64,000 bases of DNA from Streptomyces sp. SID14478 (lineage in GTDB: Bacteria > Actinomycetota > Actinomycetes > Streptomycetales > Streptomycetaceae), in assembly GCF_010548525.1 (NCBI RefSeq), contig NZ_JAAGMG010001065.1, forward strand, positions 88,017 to 152,016. Direction: 5' to 3'. Numbering within the stretch: the first letter of the stretch is position 1; the number at the start of each line of letters is the position of its first letter. The position numbers were made by a program, and so were the translations under genes. The notes under the pieces are model-generated. The model saw only the letters and a program-made list of their open reading frames with translations, did not search any database and was not told where the DNA came from. Positions 57,920 to 64,000 of this stretch are shown here, one piece after another.

Positions 57920-59337
57920 CGGGCCACACGTGGACGCTGCTGATCATCCTGGCGGTCGCCATCGGCGCGCTGATCACGCTGATCAACTCCCGGCTGCGGT
58001 TCCACCCCTTCATCGCCCTGATGACCGTCTCGGTCGGCGTCGCCCTCGCGGCGGGACTGCCGGTCGAGAAGATCGCCGAATCGCTGGAGACGGGTGCCGG
58101 CGGCATCCTCGGCGACGTCGGCGTCACCCTCGCGTTCGGCGCCATGCTGGGACGGCTGCTGTCGGCGTCGGGCGCCACGGACCGGATCGCCCGGATGATC
58201 GTCGACCGCGCGAGCCCCCGCTCCCTGCCCTGGTACGTGACGGGCGCGGCCTTCGTCATCGGCATCCCGATGTTCTTCGAGATCGGCCTGATCGTGCTGC
58301 TCCCGCTGATCTTCAGCGTGGCCCGGCGCCTGGAACGCACGCACGCGATCTCGTCCCCGTACGTGTATCTGGCGGCGCCCGCGATCGGTGCCCTGTCCAC
58401 CCTGCACGGCATGGTCGCCCCGCACCCCGGCCCGCTCGTCGCGGTCGAGGGCCTGCACGCGAATCTCGGCATGAGCATCGCCGTGGGCCTGCTCTGCGCG
58501 ATCCCGACGATCATCATCGCCGGTCCGGTGTACGGCCGGTGGATCGCGCCGCGCCTCGACGTGCGCCCCGACCCCGAGCTGGTCGCCAAGTTCGCCGGGA
58601 ACGGCGACGCGGCCCAGGGCTCCGCGGCGGGACCTCAGGTCTCCTCGGAACCCGAGGAGCCGCGGGCGAACAAGGTCCGCACCGGCTGGGCCCTCGCCGC
58701 GGTGCTCGTACCCGTCGCCCTGATGCTGCTGCGCACGATCGCGGAGCTCGCGCTGGACGAGTCCAGCCCCCTGCGGCACGTCATGGCCTTCATCGGCGAG
58801 CCGGTGATCGCGATGCTCGCGGGCTTCCTGTTCGCGCTGTTCGCCCTCGGCTACCGCAGCAGCCTGTCGCCGGACGCGATCCGCTCCGAGCTCACCGACA
58901 GCCTGAAGGCCGTCGCCGGCATCCTGTTGATCATCGCGGGCGGCGGCGCGTTCAACCAGGTCCTGGAGGACTCCGGGATCGGCCAGGCCGTCGAGTCCGC
59001 GGCATCCGGCCTGCACATCAACGTGATCGTGCTCGGCTGGCTGCTGGCCCTGATCCTGTCCTTCTCCACCGGCTCCGCCACGGTGGGCATCGTCGCCGCG
59101 ACGGGCATCCTCGCCCCGCTCGCGCAGGGCGACGGCAGCTTGCACACCTCGCTGCTCGTCGTGGCCATCGGTGCCGGTTCGATCGGCCTCAACTACGTGA
59201 ACCACGCGGGGTTCTGGCTGGTCAAGGAGTCCTTCGGGATGACGCTCGGACAGGCCACGAAGTCGCACACCGCGATCCAGACCATCGTGAGCGTCTGCGG
59301 GCTGCTGATGGCGCTGCTCGTGTCGGTGTTCGCCTGA
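57916..59337 (+). CDS. GntP-family gluconate/organic-acid permease
   Basis: 473-aa permease of the GntP family, length and about 13-14 hydrophobic helices typical. Hallmarks are the N-terminal L-I-N-S-R-L-R-F-H-P-F-I-A-L, G-M-V-A-P-H-P-G-P, and C-terminal S-T-G-S-A-T-V-G-I-V-A-A-T and N-H-A-G-F-W-L-V-K-E. These proteins import gluconate or related hydroxy acids with protons. GTG 57916 overlaps the 22-aa leader frame. The divergent CitA/CitB-like pair is probably its regulator. Exact substrate unknown. Confidence 0.88.
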   Translation: MTGHTWTLLIILAVAIGALITLINSRLRFHPFIALMTVSVGVALAAGLPVEKIAESLETGAGGILGDVGVTLAFGAMLGRLLSASGATDRIARMIVDRASPRSLPWYVTGAAFVIGIPMFFEIGLIVLLPLIFSVARRLERTHAISSPYVYLAAPAIGALSTLHGMVAPHPGPLVAVEGLHANLGMSIAVGLLCAIPTIIIAGPVYGRWIAPRLDVRPDPELVAKFAGNGDAAQGSAAGPQVSSEPEEPRANKVRTGWALAAVLVPVALMLLRTIAELALDESSPLRHVMAFIGEPVIAMLAGFLFALFALGYRSSLSPDAIRSELTDSLKAVAGILLIIAGGGAFNQVLEDSGIGQAVESAASGLHINVIVLGWLLALILSFSTGSATVGIVAATGILAPLAQGDGSLHTSLLVVAIGAGSIGLNYVNHAGFWLVKESFGMTLGQATKSHTAIQTIVSVCGLLMALLVSVFA

Positions 59338-59359
59338 GTCCGGCCTTCACCGGGCTGCG

Positions 59360-60040
59360 TCAGCGGCCGGCTCCCTGCTGCCGGCGCCGCACCATCTCGT
59401 CGATCCAGACCGGGGCGTACGGGGAGGTGCAGCCCGGGGAGGTCGGATAGTCCTTGAGGACTCCCAGGCGCTCGCCGATGGCGCGGGCACGGGCGCGGTG
59501 CTCCGCGTGGGCGATGCCGATCTGGGCCAGGCAGGTGTTCATCGCCCACTGGAGGCGGTCCGGGGCGTCCTTCATGCGCGCCTCGATCTCATCGAGGAGT
59601 CCGGTGAGGTCGAGGCCCTCGGGCCGCTTCGTCACGCGTTCGGCGGTCAGCGTCCAGCCGGCGCCCGCGACCGCCGGATCCGGGTCGGCGGACCAGGCCA
59701 GGCGCACCTCTTCGGCGTGCGGGTTCTTCTTCACCACGTAGGTGAGGAGCCAGTCGTGCACCTTGGGCGTACGCGCCTCGCGCAGCATGGTGTCCAGCTC
59801 GTCGCGCGAGTACGCCTTCGGCCGGCAGATCAGCAGCGCCAGCAGCCGCGCCGCGGTGTCGTCGGTCGCCCAGAGCTCGCGCGCGAGTTCCTGCTGCGTC
59901 TTCAGCCGCTTCGCGAGCGCACGCAGCCTGCCGAGGTTCACCCCGTGGTCGTCACCGTGCCGCTCGTTCACCGCACGGGCCTTCGGGTCCTCGAGCCCGG
60001 CAAGCTCGGCCATCACCTCGGCCACCGCGGTCCCGGCCAT
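59360..60040 (-). CDS. DNA-alkylation-repair-like (AlkD, HEAT-repeat) protein
   Basis: 226-aa helical protein that resembles the DNA alkylation repair family: W-A-T-D-D-T-A-A-R-L-L-A-L-L-I, V-H-D-W-L-L-T-Y-V-V-K-K-N and R-L-A-W-S-A-D-P-D-P-A-V-A-G-A-G-W recall the repeated helices of AlkD, a base-excision glycosylase. W and D residues of the active cleft look present but I cannot verify them without alignment. GAGGAGGCGGG precedes ATG 60040. It is convergent with gntP and divergent from the VOC gene. Confidence 0.65.
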   Translation of the reverse strand: MAGTAVAEVMAELAGLEDPKARAVNERHGDDHGVNLGRLRALAKRLKTQQELARELWATDDTAARLLALLICRPKAYSRDELDTMLREARTPKVHDWLLTYVVKKNPHAEEVRLAWSADPDPAVAGAGWTLTAERVTKRPEGLDLTGLLDEIEARMKDAPDRLQWAMNTCLAQIGIAHAEHRARARAIGERLGVLKDYPTSPGCTSPYAPVWIDEMVRRRQQGAGR

Positions 60041-60154
60041 CCCGCCTCCTCGTCCATGGGCGTTCCTTGGTATTCCTTCGCGTACGGGACGCAGCCTACG
60101 ACCGGTCAGGAATGGAGAAGCGCCGGGCGGGCGGTCGGGCCTAGCGTCGCAGGC

Positions 60155-60571
60155 ATGGACCTCGACCTCAGCATTCACTCCTCGTTCCTCCCGCACGACG
60201 ACCCGGACGCGGCCGTGGCGTTCTACCGCGACGTCCTCGGCTTCGAAGTGCGCGCCGACGTCGGCTCCGGCGCGATGCGCTGGATCACGGTCGGGCCCGC
60301 CGGCCAGCCCGGCGTGAACCTCGTCCTGGAGCCGCCCGCCATGGACGCCGGTGTCACCGACGACGAGCGGCGCACCGTCGTCGAGATGATGGCCAAGGGC
60401 AGCTACGCCCGCGTCGTCCTGGGCACCGCGGACCTCGCCGGCACCTTCGACCGGGTGCTGGCCGCCGGCGCCGAGGTCGTCCAAGAACCCACCGATCAGC
60501 CGTGGGGTGTACGAGACTGCGCTTTCCGTGACCCCGCGGGCAACATGATCCGTATCAACGAGCTGAGCTGA
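60155..60571 (+). CDS. Single VOC-domain (glyoxalase-like) protein
   Basis: 138-aa one-module VOC protein: A-A-V-A-F-Y-R-D-V-L-G-F-E-V, W-I-T-V-G-P, and C-terminal F-R-D-P-A-G-N-M-I-R-I-N-E. Divergent from the AlkD-like gene and 39 bases ahead of the UvrA-like gene, so probably in one transcript with it. VOC proteins next to a UvrA paralogue recall drug-binding/resistance proteins, but no ligand can be named. Confidence 0.8.
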   Translation: MDLDLSIHSSFLPHDDPDAAVAFYRDVLGFEVRADVGSGAMRWITVGPAGQPGVNLVLEPPAMDAGVTDDERRTVVEMMAKGSYARVVLGTADLAGTFDRVLAAGAEVVQEPTDQPWGVRDCAFRDPAGNMIRINELS

Positions 60572-60610
60572 AGCGCGCCGGGGCGGCCCGCGCCGACCGA
60601 GGGAGAGACG

Positions 60611-62974
<2,364 letters not shown>

Positions 62975-62984
62975 CCGGGCGCCG

Positions 62985-63404
62985 TCAGTCGAGGCTGTAG
63001 CAGCGGATCACGATGGCGCCCCCGTCGTCGTGGGCCAGGCCGACGAAGACGGTCGAGGTGAGCCAGCGGTGGGCGGGGGCGTCCGTGCGGAAGACCGGGG
63101 CGGTGCGGAAGTAGACGTCCGCCCCGGACTCCACGTAATAGCCCCGGTTGACGATGTCGATCACGGTGCCGTCGTCGGCGCGCAGCAGGTACCTGGCCTC
63201 CAGCTGGCAGACGTCGCCGCGGGTGTCGGACCAGTCGCCGCCGCCCGCGAGGACGGTGCCGGTCAGCCGGGGGCCGCGTACGGTGCCGCCGGTGATGGGC
63301 GTGAACTCGGTGCGCTCGCCGCTGCCGTGGCCGATGTGCAGCGGCGGCTCCACCTCGGCCCGGATCTCGAAGGCGAAGGTCAGGGCGGGTTCGGTGCGCG
63401 TCAT
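62985..63404 (-). CDS. DUF3237 family protein
   Basis: 139-aa DUF3237 protein. Hallmark strands are L-T-F-A-F-E-I-R-A, G-G-T-V-R-G-P-R-L-T-G-T-V, G-G-D-W, and the C-terminal Y-Y-V-E-S-G-A-D-V-Y-F-R-T-A-P-V-F. ATG 63404 is 12 bases after the stop of the ABC ATPase gene upstream, with AAAGGGA between, so both belong to one operon. It ends 10 bases from the convergent UvrA-like gene with no obvious terminator. Function unknown. Confidence 0.85.
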   Translation of the reverse strand: MTRTEPALTFAFEIRAEVEPPLHIGHGSGERTEFTPITGGTVRGPRLTGTVLAGGGDWSDTRGDVCQLEARYLLRADDGTVIDIVNRGYYVESGADVYFRTAPVFRTDAPAHRWLTSTVFVGLAHDDGGAIVIRCYSLD

Positions 63405-63416
63405 AGGAAGTCCCTT

Positions 63417-64000
63417 TCAGGAGAGGGGAGTTGAGGGACGGCGCGCGGGCTTCCAGCCGGGGCGCGGCACCGAGTCGAGCAGCTGTCTCGTGTACGGGTG
63501 CGCCGGCGCGGTCAGCACCGAGCGCACCGTGCCGCGTTCGACGATCCGGCCGCCGCGCATCACCACGATGTCGTCGCAGACGTGCCGGACCACGCCGAGG
63601 TCGTGCGTGATGAACAGATAGGCCACCGGCGTCCGTTCGCGGATCTCGCGCAGCAGCGTGAGGATCTGCGCCTGCACGGACACGTCGAGCGCGGCGACGG
63701 CCTCGTCGAGCACCAGTATCTTCGGGCGCACCGCCAACGCCCGTGCCAGGGCGACCCGTTGACGCTGTCCGCCGGACAGGCCGCGAGGCAGCGCGGTCGC
63801 CTGCCGCTCGTCCAGGCCGACCTGGTCGACCAGTTCGGCCACGCGCCGCTCCAGGTCCCGGCCGCGCAGGTCCGAGTGGAGCGCGACGGCCTCGGCGAGG
63901 CAGTCGCGCACCCGCTGGCGCCGGTCCAGGGAGGCGTACGGGTCCTGGAAGACCAGCTGGACGTCGCGGGCGGCGCGGCGCCGTTCGGCGGTCCGGCGCG
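63417..64000 (-). CDS. Peptide/nickel-type ABC transporter ATP-binding protein (5' partial)
   Basis: The carboxy-terminal about 195 residues of an OppF/DppF-type ATPase; the start lies beyond the right edge of the window. Visible are the Q-loop D-V-Q-L-V-F-Q-D-P-Y-A-S-L-D, signature L-S-G-G-Q-R-Q-R-V-A-L-A-R-A-L, Walker B I-L-V-L-D-E-A-V-A-A-L-D-V-S-V-Q-A-Q-I-L, switch H in F-I-T-H-D-L-G-V-V, and the family tail H-P-Y-T-R-Q-L-L. Walker A is outside. The Walker-B neighbour is E-A-V where E-P-T or E-A-V both occur in this subfamily. DUF3237 follows 12 bases downstream. Confidence 0.88.
   Translation of the reverse strand, partial: RRTAERRRAARDVQLVFQDPYASLDRRQRVRDCLAEAVALHSDLRGRDLERRVAELVDQVGLDERQATALPRGLSGGQRQRVALARALAVRPKILVLDEAVAALDVSVQAQILTLLREIRERTPVAYLFITHDLGVVRHVCDDIVVMRGGRIVERGTVRSVLTAPAHPYTRQLLDSVPRPGWKPARRPSTPLS

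Overview
The window is one contiguous piece of a high-GC actinobacterial chromosome, almost certainly Streptomyces. The evidence is the codon bias, the frequent GTG starts, the many GTGA/ATGA stop-start overlaps, and marker genes typical of that genus: SepH, CutR/CutS, an HPr next to a GntR regulator, an N-terminal-GNAT/acyl-CoA-synthetase fusion, DUF4193, DUF3093, DUF3710, DUF3159 and DUF5998. From memory the gene order (parC, M16 pair, ptsH, GNAT fusion, tdk, sepH, ferrochelatase, cutRS, dut) follows the core-chromosome order around SCO5830-SCO5900 of S. coelicolor. I see no tRNA, rRNA, CRISPR array, prophage or complete transposon. One 180-bp MITE-like palindrome lies between two convergent genes.

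Layout. 0.1-4.7 kb: DUF485/acetate-type symporter followed by a CitA/CitB-like two-component system. 4.7-8.3 kb: a sucrase/ferredoxin-like protein and two divergent citrate synthase paralogues, one with a DNA-binding N-terminus, with palindromes between them. 8.3-10.8 kb: two small proteins, a COG0523 GTPase and the MITE. 10.8-16.3 kb: topoisomerase IV subunit A and a catalytic/non-catalytic M16 peptidase pair. 16.5-17.5 kb: a ydaO-type c-di-AMP riboswitch in front of a secreted M23 peptidase. 17.7-24.4 kb: GntR regulator, HPr, GNAT/acyl-CoA-synthetase fusion, DUF5998, a phosphodiesterase-like enzyme and thymidine kinase. 24.6-28.9 kb: a large TerD-like protein, a VOC protein and a rhodanese. 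28.9-36.7 kb: SepH, a membrane protein with a T(Q/R)LL repeat array, FAD oxidase with MFS exporter, coproporphyrin-type ferrochelatase and inositol monophosphatase. 37-43 kb: CutRS, DUF4193 and a run of core actinobacterial genes including dut. 43.2-45.3 kb: secreted alginate-lyase-like protein and an orphan ABC ATPase. 45.4-53.7 kb: a potassium-homeostasis block (KdpD, KdpE, two TrkA-type RCK proteins, a KimA-like transporter). 53.8-64 kb: TRAM RNA methyltransferase, a second CitA/CitB-like system divergent from a GntP permease, a DNA-alkylation-repair-like protein, a short UvrA paralogue, DUF3237 and a partial peptide-type ABC ATPase.

How the genes fit together. Two paralogous CitA/CitB systems each sit beside an organic-acid permease (acetate type, gluconate type), and two citrate synthases plus HPr point to carbon-flux control. 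The potassium block and the c-di-AMP riboswitch suggest a shared ion/turgor/cell-wall theme. CutRS, the M16 and M23 peptidases and SepH connect to envelope and division. The least explained signals are the phased 9-bp repeats and leader peptide before gntP, the palindromes between the citrate synthases, the T(Q/R)LL array, and the MITE inserted exactly in a CTAG shared by two convergent stop codons.
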